Below, in pieces: positions 17,282 through 26,819 of a stretch of DNA of 64,000 bases. The notes beneath the pieces were generated by a model. That model did not search any database. It worked only from the letters and a program-made list of their open reading frames with translations, and had not been told where the DNA came from. This stretch comes from Ignavibacteria bacterium. GTDB taxonomy: Bacteria > Bacteroidota > Ignavibacteria > Ignavibacteriales > Ignavibacteriaceae. A program made the translations under genes and the position numbers. The DNA lies in contig JAFLBV010000001.1 of assembly GCA_017302895.1 (NCBI GenBank), positions 930,001 to 994,000 of the forward strand, read 5' to 3'. Positions within the stretch are counted from its first letter, which is position 1; every line of letters starts with the position of its first letter.

Positions 17282-19078
17282 ATGACCAAGAAACTGCTTC
17301 TACTTGTTACTATTACCATTCTGCTCACAGGATATCTCGCCGCAAAGGACTACAAAGGTGCCGAGTTCAGAACAAAGCAGACATACCTTTACGGGAGGTT
17401 CGAGGTTTCGTTGAAATCAGCCGCCCGCGAAGGAATGCTTTCTTCATTCTTTACTTATCACGAGTTTAGCACAGGTATCCAGGACTGGAACGAGATCGAT
17501 ATCGAAATTCTCGGAAGATATGAAAATGATATCCAGTTCAATGCCATTACCCCAAATCAGGTGAATCATGAGAGTCATTACCCCTTGAATTTCCTCCCAA
17601 GTGCTGATTTTCATACCTACGGATTTGAATGGACTCCAAACTATGTAGCATGGTTTGTCGACGGTGTCGAAGTTTACAGACAAACAGCTGCACACATACA
17701 GACACTCAATAAAGCTCAGAAGCTGATGATGAACATCTGGAATCCTACATACACCAATTGGGCGGGTGTGTTCGATCCCAATGCTCTTCCTGCTTTTGCA
17801 TACTATGACTGGGTGAAGTATTACACATATACACCCGGATCGGGTAACTATGGAACAGGGAACAATTTTTCTCTCTCATGGTCTGATGAATTCGACTACT
17901 GGAATACGGCAAGATGGGAAAAAGGAACCCACACATTTAATGGTAATGGCTGTGATTTTGTTGCTTCCAACGCGGTTATTACCAATTCGAAGTTGATTCT
18001 CTGCCTTACAGACGCCGTCAACCTCGGATATACCGATGTTAAGTCACCTGTATTTCTTTCTGCAAGAGTAACCAACAACAAAGTGATCGCTTATTTTTCC
18101 GAAGAGCTTGATTCAACATCGGCTCAGACACCCGGTAACTTTAACATCCCCGGCTCAACAGTAACTTCTGCCAGAATCCTTACCGGGTTGAAAAGCGTGG
18201 AACTGACAGTGGACGGATGGGACTTCACTTCGGCAAGAAACCTTATCGTACTGAATGTAAAAGACCGGTTCAATAACACAATTGCTGCGAGAGCAATCTC
18301 GATCATCCTCGAAAGAAACTGGAGCTGGCCCGTTAAAATTAATTGCGGCGGCACTGCGCAACTCGGGTACCTCCCCGAAAGTGACTATGGTTATACTACG
18401 GATTACGGTTCACTCGATGGCTCGAACGGGTCATTTTCAGCAGGACTACAGATTAACGGAACAGATGAGGACGAAATTTTCAGAAGTGAAAAGTATGGAC
18501 TTGCCACCTACACTGTAAGAGTTCCAAACGGAAATTACAAAGTAAAACTGATGTTTGCTGAGAACTATTTTACACAGGCGGGCAAACGAATCTTCAGTGT
18601 GTTTCTCGAAAACAGTAGAGTTATCAATCAGCTCGACATTTTTTCAGAAGTCGGGGCAAACACTGCATTGATTAAAGAGTTCAACAACATCGCAGTTAAC
18701 GATGGCAAAATTGACCTCCATTTCGTAACACATCTGGATAAACCTCTGATCAACGGAATTGTAATAGAGAAACTGGCTTCCGGTATCGAAGAGGGTTCGA
18801 CTGATGTACCTGAATCATTCATACTCAATCAGAACTACCCCAATCCTTTCAACGGACAAACGGTTATCTCCTTTTCTGTGAACAAACCAGGCTTTTTTAC
18901 ATTTTCACTCCATAATTCCATGGGGCAGCAGATAGTAAAAAGGGAGCTTGGCTGGCTGGAAGAAGGATCACATTCTTTCCCCCTCGGGAGGAAGGAGTTG
19001 ACGGCCAGTGGCATCTATTTTTTTTCTCTTGCCACCCCTTCGTCATTTGAAACCAGAAAGCTTGTTCTCTTAAACTAA
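17282..19078 (+). CDS. GH16 beta-glucanase (circularly permuted, Fibrobacter type) with malectin and T9SS domains
   Basis: 598 residues from the ATG at 17282; the upstream TTG lies in the terminator tail. Signal peptide 1-21. The GH16 catalytic region comes first (KDYKGAEF, then WNEIDIEILG with E71, D73 and E75), while the strand that normally starts the fold (SWSDEFD..W..GTHTFNGN) comes after it at about 196-245. This is the order of the naturally permuted Fibrobacter 1,3-1,4-beta-glucanase. A Big_5-like Ig domain (about 252-340), a malectin domain (about 342-500) and a T9SS sorting domain (about 512-598) follow. It should cleave mixed-linkage or beta-1,3-glucan outside the cell. Confidence 0.88.
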   Translation: MTKKLLLLVTITILLTGYLAAKDYKGAEFRTKQTYLYGRFEVSLKSAAREGMLSSFFTYHEFSTGIQDWNEIDIEILGRYENDIQFNAITPNQVNHESHYPLNFLPSADFHTYGFEWTPNYVAWFVDGVEVYRQTAAHIQTLNKAQKLMMNIWNPTYTNWAGVFDPNALPAFAYYDWVKYYTYTPGSGNYGTGNNFSLSWSDEFDYWNTARWEKGTHTFNGNGCDFVASNAVITNSKLILCLTDAVNLGYTDVKSPVFLSARVTNNKVIAYFSEELDSTSAQTPGNFNIPGSTVTSARILTGLKSVELTVDGWDFTSARNLIVLNVKDRFNNTIAARAISIILERNWSWPVKINCGGTAQLGYLPESDYGYTTDYGSLDGSNGSFSAGLQINGTDEDEIFRSEKYGLATYTVRVPNGNYKVKLMFAENYFTQAGKRIFSVFLENSRVINQLDIFSEVGANTALIKEFNNIAVNDGKIDLHFVTHLDKPLINGIVIEKLASGIEEGSTDVPESFILNQNYPNPFNGQTVISFSVNKPGFFTFSLHNSMGQQIVKRELGWLEEGSHSFPLGRKELTASGIYFFSLATPSSFETRKLVLLN

Positions 19079-19124
19079 ACGGTTAAAACAAATTTATCAT
19101 ATACAACAAAAAACAGCAAATACC

Positions 19125-21368
19125 ATGAAAACTCTCAGACTGTCAATTATAGCATTATTCCTTCTGACTTTTCTTCCGGTTGTTCTCTTCGCCCAGAAGA
19201 CTGACAAGGAAATTAAAGATGAAGTTCAAAAGCTTGTCGGTAAAATGACCCTTGAAGAAAAAGTTGGTCAGATGACACAACTTACAATTCAGGCAGTTTC
19301 CAAAAAACAAGGAAACAAGGACCAGCATCACGAACTTGATCTGCAAAAACTTGAAGAAGTGATTGTAAAATATCATGTCGGCTCCATTCTCAATGTTTAC
19401 GATAAAGCTCATGAGATTGATTACTGGCACGAAGTTATAACAAAAATTCAGGATATTGCCACAAAAAAGACCAGACTGAACATCCCTGTAATTTATGGTA
19501 TTGATGCAATTCATGGCGCCACATACACGGTAAATTCCACTCTCTTCCCGCAGGCTTTGGCGATGGCGTCCACATTTAACAGGGAAATAGCAAAAAAAGC
19601 AGGTGAGATAACCGCACTTGAAACCTATGCTTCCGGCATTCCCTGGAATTTCAATCCCGTGCTCGATCTCGGCAGACAGCACCTTTGGCCAAGACTCTGG
19701 GAAACCTACGGTGAAGATGTTTACCTCGCATCAGAGATGGGGTTTAATTACATAAAAGCCTCGCAGGAAAACAACTTAATTCCCAAAAACAGATTTACAA
19801 CATGTCTGAAACATTATGTCGGATACAGTTTCCCCATTAACGGTTTGGACAGAACTCCCGCATGGATTTCCGAGAGAATGCTCAGGGAATATTTCCTCCC
19901 TCCGTTCGAGGCTGGTGTGAAAGCAGGCTCACTTACAGTAATGGTCAACTCTGCTGAAGTTGACGGAATACCCGGTCACGCAAACTATCATCTTCTTACA
20001 GAAGTACTTCGTGGCGAGATGAATTTTCAGGGATTTGTGGTTTCCGACTGGGAAGACATCAAAAGACTTTTCACCCGTGACAAAGTAGCAGATTCACCAA
20101 AGGAAGCTGTTCGCATGGCTGTTATGGCAGGTGTCGATATGAGCATGGTGCCCAATGACCTTAGCTTTTATGAATTGTTGCTCGAACTTGCAAAAGATGG
20201 CAAGGTACCAATGTCGAGAATCGACGAGGCAGTAAGCAGAATTCTTTATGTAAAAATGAAAATCGGACTTTTCGAGAATCCTTACCCTGACAAAACATAC
20301 CTCTCAAAATTCGCAACCAAGGAAAATACACAGGCAAATCTTGATGCCGCTCATGAATCAGTAGTACTGTTAAAGAACGACAAAAACATCTTGCCTCTTA
20401 AAAAAGATAAAAAAGTGTTTGTTACAGGTCCCACTTCCAACTTGAGATCCGCACTTAACGGCGGCTGGACAATCACATGGCAGGGGAACGAAGAATCACT
20501 CATGCAGATGGACAAAAAAACTGTTGTTGAAGCAATGGTCTCCGAGGTTTCTTCCAAGAAAATAATCTTTAACGAAGGATGCTCTTTCGATAAGATGCTC
20601 GATGTTGATAACGCTGTTAAGCTGGCAAAGGAATCCGATGTCGTGGTTCTTTGTCTCGGTGAATCGGCTTACTGCGAAACACCCGGAAACATCACAGACC
20701 TTACACTTCCAAAAGCACAACTTGATTATGCCAAAAAGATTATTGCCACCGGAAAACCTGTCGTCCTTGTAATGCTCGAAGGAAGACCGAGAGTAATAAC
20801 CGAGATTGCTGATAAAGTTGACGGAATTGTAGTTTCTTTTCTCCCCGGTATGCAGGGCGGTGTAGCCATCTCCGATATCCTTTACGGTAATGTAAACCCA
20901 AGTGGAAAACTTCCGATAACCTATCCAAAATCACCAAATGGTATTACACTCTACGACTACAAACCGATTGAGTTCTTTGACGGAAATAAATATGATCCTC
21001 TTTTCCCCTTCGGACATGGTCTTAGCTATACAAAATTCGCATACTCGAATTTGAAACTTAACGACTCTGAAATGACCGAAAACGGTGAAATCAAAGTTAC
21101 CGTTGATATTAAGAACACAGGTGATAAAAAAGGTAAGGAAGTGGTACAGCTCTATCTGACTGACATGTTTGGTACGGTAAGCAGACCCAACAAACAATTG
21201 AAGGGATTCGAAAAAGTTGAACTTTCACCAGGTGAAACAAAAACTGTATCATTCGTAATTAACAAAGATCATCTTTCATTTATCGGCATTCAGAACAAAA
21301 GAATTGTCGAAAAAGGTGATTTTATGGTAACAGTTCACGATCTTCAGGCGAAGTTTACACTAAAATAA
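19125..21368 (+). CDS. GH3 beta-glucosidase
   Basis: 747 residues, BglX-like length. Signal peptide 1-23. The N-terminal barrel has MTLEEKVGQMTQ at 41-52, KHYVGY at 229-234 and the nucleophile D308 in VVSDWED. The alpha/beta sandwich (about 365-610) and a C-terminal fibronectin III-like domain (about 650-747) follow. It carries no T9SS domain, so it is probably periplasmic. There it would split glucan oligomers arriving through the TonB receptor into glucose for the symporters. It lies 46 bp after the GH16 gene and 26 bp before the GH5 gene. Confidence 0.92.
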   Translation: MKTLRLSIIALFLLTFLPVVLFAQKTDKEIKDEVQKLVGKMTLEEKVGQMTQLTIQAVSKKQGNKDQHHELDLQKLEEVIVKYHVGSILNVYDKAHEIDYWHEVITKIQDIATKKTRLNIPVIYGIDAIHGATYTVNSTLFPQALAMASTFNREIAKKAGEITALETYASGIPWNFNPVLDLGRQHLWPRLWETYGEDVYLASEMGFNYIKASQENNLIPKNRFTTCLKHYVGYSFPINGLDRTPAWISERMLREYFLPPFEAGVKAGSLTVMVNSAEVDGIPGHANYHLLTEVLRGEMNFQGFVVSDWEDIKRLFTRDKVADSPKEAVRMAVMAGVDMSMVPNDLSFYELLLELAKDGKVPMSRIDEAVSRILYVKMKIGLFENPYPDKTYLSKFATKENTQANLDAAHESVVLLKNDKNILPLKKDKKVFVTGPTSNLRSALNGGWTITWQGNEESLMQMDKKTVVEAMVSEVSSKKIIFNEGCSFDKMLDVDNAVKLAKESDVVVLCLGESAYCETPGNITDLTLPKAQLDYAKKIIATGKPVVLVMLEGRPRVITEIADKVDGIVVSFLPGMQGGVAISDILYGNVNPSGKLPITYPKSPNGITLYDYKPIEFFDGNKYDPLFPFGHGLSYTKFAYSNLKLNDSEMTENGEIKVTVDIKNTGDKKGKEVVQLYLTDMFGTVSRPNKQLKGFEKVELSPGETKTVSFVINKDHLSFIGIQNKRIVEKGDFMVTVHDLQAKFTLK

Positions 21369-21394
21369 GGAGTTATCTCCGAAAGAGTTTTAAA

Positions 21395-23383
21395 ATGAAA
21401 TCTTTGTTGATGTTGTTCCCCGGGGCAGTCTTCTGTTTGATGTTAACGGCTACTCCCTCTGCCCAGGGGTTTCTTAAAGTAAGCGGAAAAACAATTGTTA
21501 ATGGTAACGGACAGGAAGTCTTTCTTAAGGGTGTCGGTCTCGGTGGCTGGCTTCTGCAGGAAGGTTACATGCTCCACACCTCTGCTTTTGCCAATGCACA
21601 ATGGCAGATTAGAGCTAAAATAGTTGATCTTATCGGTGAAACAAATACTGAGCAGTTTTATGAAACCTGGAGAAAGAATTATGTCAGAAAAATTGACATT
21701 GATTCCATCAAAGCATGGGGTTACAATTCCATCAGGTTGCCGTTTCACTACAATCTGTTTGCCACGAATACAAATCCGCCACAGTTTCTGACTAAAGGGT
21801 TTGACATAGTAGATTCCCTTCTCTCATGGTGTGAAGAAAATCAGATTTACCTGATTCTCGACATGCATGCAGCACCGGGGGGGCAGAGCGACGAGCCCAT
21901 CAGTGACTACAACTCTGCACTACCGTCCCTGTGGCAAAGTGCCCAGAACAGAGACCTGACTGTGAAAATCTGGCGAAAAATTGCTGAAAGATATAAAGAC
22001 AAACAATGGATTGGCGGTTATGACCTTCTGAACGAACCCAAATGGGATCTCGGAGCCAACAATCAGCCTCTTCGCGATATTTATATTCGCTTGACGGATA
22101 CAATTAGAGCGGTCGATACCAACCACATTATCTATATCGAAGGTAACTGGTTTGCAACCAATTTTACGGGACTTACCCCGCCCTGGGATGCCAACATGGT
22201 TTACAGTTTCCACAAATACTGGAATACCAACAATACCGGTTCAATTCAGTATCTGCTCGACATGAGAAACAGTACAAACAGACCTCTTTGGCTTGGTGAA
22301 ACAGGTGAAAATTCAAATCAGTGGCTAACCGACATGGCAGAACTGATGAAAAACAATAACATCGGCTGGGCTACCTGGCCCCACAAGAAGATTAAATCCG
22401 CTGTGGGTCCCCTCTCGGTTACTCTTTCGCCACTGTATCAGACTTTATTAAATTATTGGGGTGGAAGTGGTCCCAGACCTTCAGCTTCGTATGCGCAAAG
22501 TGCCCTTAGTGCCCAGGCAAATGCCTTAAAGCTCGAACTTTGCACATACAACAAGGATTATATCCACTCACTCCTGAAACAGCCCTTCTCGAATTCCACT
22601 ACTCCTTATGCTGAAAATCTTATCCCCGGGACAATATATGCACCCGATTATGACATGGGAAAACATGGAGTGGCATATTCAGATGCAGCTTATCAAAATA
22701 CCAACAACGGAACAGCTTACAACTCAGGTTATGAATACCGAAATGACGGTGTGGATATTGAAAAATGCAGCGATTTTTCCTCAAACGGGTATGATGTCGG
22801 CTGGATTGACAATAACGAATGGCTTACTTACACCGTGAAAATTCAGCAAAGTGGTGTTTATAACATCTCACTGAATGTTGCTTCGCAAAACGGTGGCGGA
22901 AGCATCTTCCTCCTTATGGATGGACAGGGACTCGGCAATTTTCTCAATGTTCCCGCAACAGGTGGCTGGCAGAGCTGGCAGAATGTTACACTCGAAAATG
23001 TGAATCTCACTGCCGGAGTCAGAAAATTCATGATCAGATTTTACACGGGTGGATTCAATCTTAGCAACATCGATTTTACTCTTGTTTCTACTGATGTTGA
23101 GGACGAAAAGGCTCTTCCTGCTGAATTTTCATTGAGCCAGAATCATCCAAATCCGTTTAACCCTTCCACTGTGGTTAAATACTCCATTCCTTCGGACGGA
23201 TTTGTTAACATCAGTGTCTTCAACACACTCGGTGAAAAAGTGGCAACACTTGTAAATGACAACTTGAATGCCGGTGAATATTCCGTTTCATTCGAAGCAA
23301 AAGACCTTGCAGGTGGAATATATCTTTGCAAAATGGAAACGGGTAACTTCGTTTCCACCAAAAAGATGGTACTGCTCAAGTAG
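21395..23383 (+). CDS. GH5 endo-glucanase with CBM6 and T9SS domains
   Basis: 662 residues. Signal peptide 1-24. The GH5 barrel covers about 25-350 with acid/base E214 (LLNEP) and nucleophile E302 (LGETG), plus RLPFHY at 114-119. A CBM6-type module occupies about 412-563 (DVGWIDNNEWLTYTV). The T9SS sorting domain at 577-662 has a variant signature QNHPNPFNPST. It may be an exo- or endo-beta-glucanase; the exact linkage is not decidable, but the neighbours point to beta-1,3-glucan. AAGGAG precedes the start. Confidence 0.87.
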   Translation: MKSLLMLFPGAVFCLMLTATPSAQGFLKVSGKTIVNGNGQEVFLKGVGLGGWLLQEGYMLHTSAFANAQWQIRAKIVDLIGETNTEQFYETWRKNYVRKIDIDSIKAWGYNSIRLPFHYNLFATNTNPPQFLTKGFDIVDSLLSWCEENQIYLILDMHAAPGGQSDEPISDYNSALPSLWQSAQNRDLTVKIWRKIAERYKDKQWIGGYDLLNEPKWDLGANNQPLRDIYIRLTDTIRAVDTNHIIYIEGNWFATNFTGLTPPWDANMVYSFHKYWNTNNTGSIQYLLDMRNSTNRPLWLGETGENSNQWLTDMAELMKNNNIGWATWPHKKIKSAVGPLSVTLSPLYQTLLNYWGGSGPRPSASYAQSALSAQANALKLELCTYNKDYIHSLLKQPFSNSTTPYAENLIPGTIYAPDYDMGKHGVAYSDAAYQNTNNGTAYNSGYEYRNDGVDIEKCSDFSSNGYDVGWIDNNEWLTYTVKIQQSGVYNISLNVASQNGGGSIFLLMDGQGLGNFLNVPATGGWQSWQNVTLENVNLTAGVRKFMIRFYTGGFNLSNIDFTLVSTDVEDEKALPAEFSLSQNHPNPFNPSTVVKYSIPSDGFVNISVFNTLGEKVATLVNDNLNAGEYSVSFEAKDLAGGIYLCKMETGNFVSTKKMVLLK

Positions 23384-23470
23384 AACCTCAGAGATTCGGA
23401 ACCTCAGAACTTCGGAGATACCGAGGTTCCGGGGTTCTGAAGTACCGAGGTTCTTGGAAGTACTCAGGTA
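23384..23470. repeat. Degenerate GAGGTTC-type intergenic repeat with hairpin potential
   Basis: The 130-bp gap between the GH5 and GH81 genes is filled with variants of AGAACCTCAGA and ACCGAGGTTC in both orientations. The segment near 23399-23417 (CGGAACCTCAGAACTTCGG) and that near 23430-23448 (CCGGGGTTCTGAAGTACCG) are imperfect inverted copies (15 of 19 positions). It could be a processing or partial-termination hairpin; its origin is unknown. Confidence 0.5.
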
Positions 23471-23513
23471 ATCAATTATAATAACTTTAAACTCGCCTGA
23501 AAAAGGAGTCATT

Positions 23514-26500
23514 ATGAGTCTGAAAAAATCACAATTCAGATCTTTTTTATTCATGGTTGTGCTCCTTGTATGTCAGGGTGAAATCATCTACAGTCAGTCC
23601 GTCCAGGTTGGCAACGGAAGTTACAGCACCGTCCTCCCTTCCGGAGCGGTTGGTCCATCCTCTTCCCAGGGCTCTCCTGTGGTTCCAAAAGTTTCTTCAA
23701 ATTTCAATCAGCCTGTTCAAACCAATGACTGGTGGAGCAGCCTGATTTTCCCCTTCTATGGCAGTCAGCATTCAAATACGATGTATGTTCTCCCATTGGT
23801 TGTTAAAGCGGGAAGTGACGGTCTTGGGATGGGTTACACTCTGAATCCTGTTTACGCTGCTGCAGATTATCTCTATCCGTATCAACAACAGCTTACAGTT
23901 GGAGTCGAGGGACTTGCGGCATCAAGAACCCTCGTTGACAGTTATGGTGACTGGACCGTGACAGCTTCATGGAATGATGGGGTCAGATCGATGAAATCGA
24001 CAATCGGGCATGGTCTGCCTTACGCATTCTTTACCATGACAGGTGGAAATGCGAAAGTAGTGTGTACTGAGAACCCGGTAATATGGTCGAATTCAAACGG
24101 AGTGGTTGGTCTGACGGTCGCAGGCAGACATTATGGGATATTTGCTCCTGCCGGTTCGGTCTGGACAGGCACCACAACACTCGTTTCAAACCTTAACGGG
24201 AAGGATTTCCTTTCTGTTGCGGTTTTACCCGACAACTCCCCTGCAACTCTTGAGTTTTACAGAAAAAGAGCCTACGCATTTGTTACGGGAAGTACCGTCT
24301 CCTGGACCTACGACAAGCAAAATGCAAAAGTGATCTCAAATTTTACACTTCAAACAGTCCTTAAAGACAGCAGTGCCGGAAATCTGAACAGTACCCTGAC
24401 AGCACTCTTCAGGCACCAGTGGCTGAATACAACCGCACCACTCACAAGCTATTCCTATGTTTCGGTCCGCGGACAAATGAGAATATTTGACGGCAGTACA
24501 TTTTCAACAACTCACGATTTTAACGGAATCCTGCCGGCACTACCAAATGAGGGAATTTATAATCCTTCGATCCTGGCGGCATATATTGATACGGTTGCCC
24601 GCGAAACGCTCCCCGCAGGTCCGATTTATGAAAACGGCAAGGCAATTGCCAGATTCGCAAATGTGGTACACATAGCAGATCAGCTCGGTAAGACCGCTGC
24701 CCGTGATCATTTTCTTCAGCAAATTAAAACCAGACTCGAAGCATGGCTTACCGTCGGTGGCGGGCATGAGATGTCGTATATCGCAAACTGGAACACCATT
24801 TCTGCATACCCCTCGGGATACGGGGCTGACAACCAGCTTAACGATCATAACTTTCATTATGGCTATCTGATCATAGCTGCGGCTACGGTTGCACAGTATG
24901 ACCCCCAATGGGCTCTTGAATCACAATGGGGAGGGATGATCAACCTCCTGATCAAGGATTGCGTGAACTGGGACAGAAATGACAGGCGATTCCCCTTCCT
25001 GAGAAGTTTTGATCCGTATGAGGGTCACTCGTGGGAAGCCGGTCATGGTGATTTTGGAGACGGTAACAACGAGGAATCAAGCTCCGAGTCAATGAATTTT
25101 GCAACCGGGGTGGCTCTCTGGGGCGCGGCAACTCATAATGACACGATTCGTGATCTTGGTATCTATCTCTATGCGAATGAAAGATCAGCAATCGAGCAAT
25201 ATTTCTTTGACATAAACGATGCTACATTTCCTGCCGCATATCCGAGAAAAGCTCTCGGGATGGTTTGGGGAGGAAAGGGAGTTCACTCGACATGGTTTGG
25301 TGCTGATCCTGAATTTATTCACGGAATAAATTTCCTGCCAATGACAGGTGGTTCACTTTACCATGGAAGGAATCCCGAGTATATAGGATTGAATTACGCT
25401 GAAATGGTGAATGAAATCGGCAGCAAACCCCGTAAGTGGAAAGATGTAATCTGGCAGTGGTATGCTTTCGCCGACCCGCAATTTGCGATGAACGAGTTTT
25501 ACGCTGATCCAAATTATGAAGCGTTCGACGGTGAGACAAAAGCTCATACTTATCACTGGCTTGGCAATCTCAGGAGAATCGGTAGACTGAATATAACGGT
25601 GACGGCAGACATTCCGACTTATGCGGTTTTCACGGCAAACAATCAGAAAAAGACTTATGTCGCTTATAACCCTGGCAACAATCCGGTTGTGGTAAATTTC
25701 TCAGACGGCTATTCGATGCCTGTTCCTGCCCGTTCGATGCACTCTTTTAACAGCGACACTTCGGGAGCCGGCCTCCCTGTTGCGGTTCCAATTTCAGATA
25801 TTTCAAAGGGGAAAGCTCCTCTTACTGTCAAGTTCAAAGGGAGCAACAGTTTTGACAGAAATGGAACCATCACTTCGTATCACTGGGATTTTGGTGATAC
25901 AACCCAGGCTTTCAGTGCTGACACCACTCATCTCTACAGGTATCCGGGTGTTTACACGGCGGTTCTGACTGTTAAAAACAATCTGAACCTTATTGGCAGA
26001 GGTGAAATCGTAATTACGGTTGACGGGAATGGCACACCATACGCAGGTACTCCCAAAACCGTTCCAGCAGTTGTTCAGGCAGAAGAGTACGATCTTGGTG
26101 GTGAAGGTGTCGCATATCATGACAGTGATCCGCAAAACAAGGGAGTTCCTTTCCGTGCTAATGAAGGTGTCGATATCGAAGGCTGCGGAGATGTCGGCGG
26201 TGGATACGATGTCGGTTGGATTGTTACGGGAGAGTGGATGGAATATACCATCAATGTGAGCGAAACAGGATACTATGAATTATCGACTCGTGTTGCTTCG
26301 GTTCCGGGCGGTGGAAGTTATCATATCTCAATCGACGGTGTTAATGTTACGGGAAAGAAGAATGTCCCCGTCACGGGAGGATGGCAGTTCTGGACTGATG
26401 TGGTCTCAACCGGAATAAGACTTGAAGCCGGCGTTCATATCATGAGATTTGAAGTCGAGGGACCCGAATTCAACCTGAACTACATCAATGTGAAACGGGA

Positions 26501-26798
26501 TCTTACAGATATTGCCACGGAAGGAAATCAGCCCGTTGAATTTGCACTTGAACAAAATTATCCGAATCCGTTTAATCCTTCAACTTCGATTCGTTTCTCA
26601 CTTCCTGAGTCGGGACTTGTTAAACTTGCCGTTTACAACTCACTTGGTGAAAAAGTTGAGACGCTTGTGAACAAAGAGATGAATTCAGGATTTCATTCGG
26701 TTGTCTTCGATGCAAAGGAATTTTCAAGCGGAGTTTATTTTGTCAAAATGGAATCGGGAAGTTTTGTCTCCGTTCGAAAGATTGTACTTTTAAAATAG
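23514..26798 (+). CDS. GH81 endo-beta-1,3-glucanase with PKD, CBM6 and T9SS domains
   Basis: 1094 residues. Signal peptide 1-28. The GH81 domain runs from about 50 to 740: QPVQTNDWWSSL at 66-77, DHNFHYGY with D444, and NEESSSES with E521 and E525, which match the family catalytic region. A PKD domain (about 757-840, YHWDFGD), a CBM6 module (about 855-1000, VQAEEYD...DVGWIVTGEWMEY) and a T9SS sorting domain (about 1007-1094) follow. GH81 enzymes hydrolyse internal beta-1,3 bonds of laminarin, curdlan or fungal wall glucan. A AAAGGAG ribosome site precedes the ATG. Confidence 0.92.
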   Translation: MSLKKSQFRSFLFMVVLLVCQGEIIYSQSVQVGNGSYSTVLPSGAVGPSSSQGSPVVPKVSSNFNQPVQTNDWWSSLIFPFYGSQHSNTMYVLPLVVKAGSDGLGMGYTLNPVYAAADYLYPYQQQLTVGVEGLAASRTLVDSYGDWTVTASWNDGVRSMKSTIGHGLPYAFFTMTGGNAKVVCTENPVIWSNSNGVVGLTVAGRHYGIFAPAGSVWTGTTTLVSNLNGKDFLSVAVLPDNSPATLEFYRKRAYAFVTGSTVSWTYDKQNAKVISNFTLQTVLKDSSAGNLNSTLTALFRHQWLNTTAPLTSYSYVSVRGQMRIFDGSTFSTTHDFNGILPALPNEGIYNPSILAAYIDTVARETLPAGPIYENGKAIARFANVVHIADQLGKTAARDHFLQQIKTRLEAWLTVGGGHEMSYIANWNTISAYPSGYGADNQLNDHNFHYGYLIIAAATVAQYDPQWALESQWGGMINLLIKDCVNWDRNDRRFPFLRSFDPYEGHSWEAGHGDFGDGNNEESSSESMNFATGVALWGAATHNDTIRDLGIYLYANERSAIEQYFFDINDATFPAAYPRKALGMVWGGKGVHSTWFGADPEFIHGINFLPMTGGSLYHGRNPEYIGLNYAEMVNEIGSKPRKWKDVIWQWYAFADPQFAMNEFYADPNYEAFDGETKAHTYHWLGNLRRIGRLNITVTADIPTYAVFTANNQKKTYVAYNPGNNPVVVNFSDGYSMPVPARSMHSFNSDTSGAGLPVAVPISDISKGKAPLTVKFKGSNSFDRNGTITSYHWDFGDTTQAFSADTTHLYRYPGVYTAVLTVKNNLNLIGRGEIVITVDGNGTPYAGTPKTVPAVVQAEEYDLGGEGVAYHDSDPQNKGVPFRANEGVDIEGCGDVGGGYDVGWIVTGEWMEYTINVSETGYYELSTRVASVPGGGSYHISIDGVNVTGKKNVPVTGGWQFWTDVVSTGIRLEAGVHIMRFEVEGPEFNLNYINVKRDLTDIATEGNQPVEFALEQNYPNPFNPSTSIRFSLPESGLVKLAVYNSLGEKVETLVNKEMNSGFHSVVFDAKEFSSGVYFVKMESGSFVSVRKIVLLK

Positions 26799-26819
26799 CG
26801 CGTATATTTATTTTTTGAG

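Noticed and set aside
17282..19078. GH16 gene as a frameshifted or truncated copy missing its first strand
   Set aside because: The missing strand is found later in the same uninterrupted frame, as in the permuted Fibrobacter enzyme.
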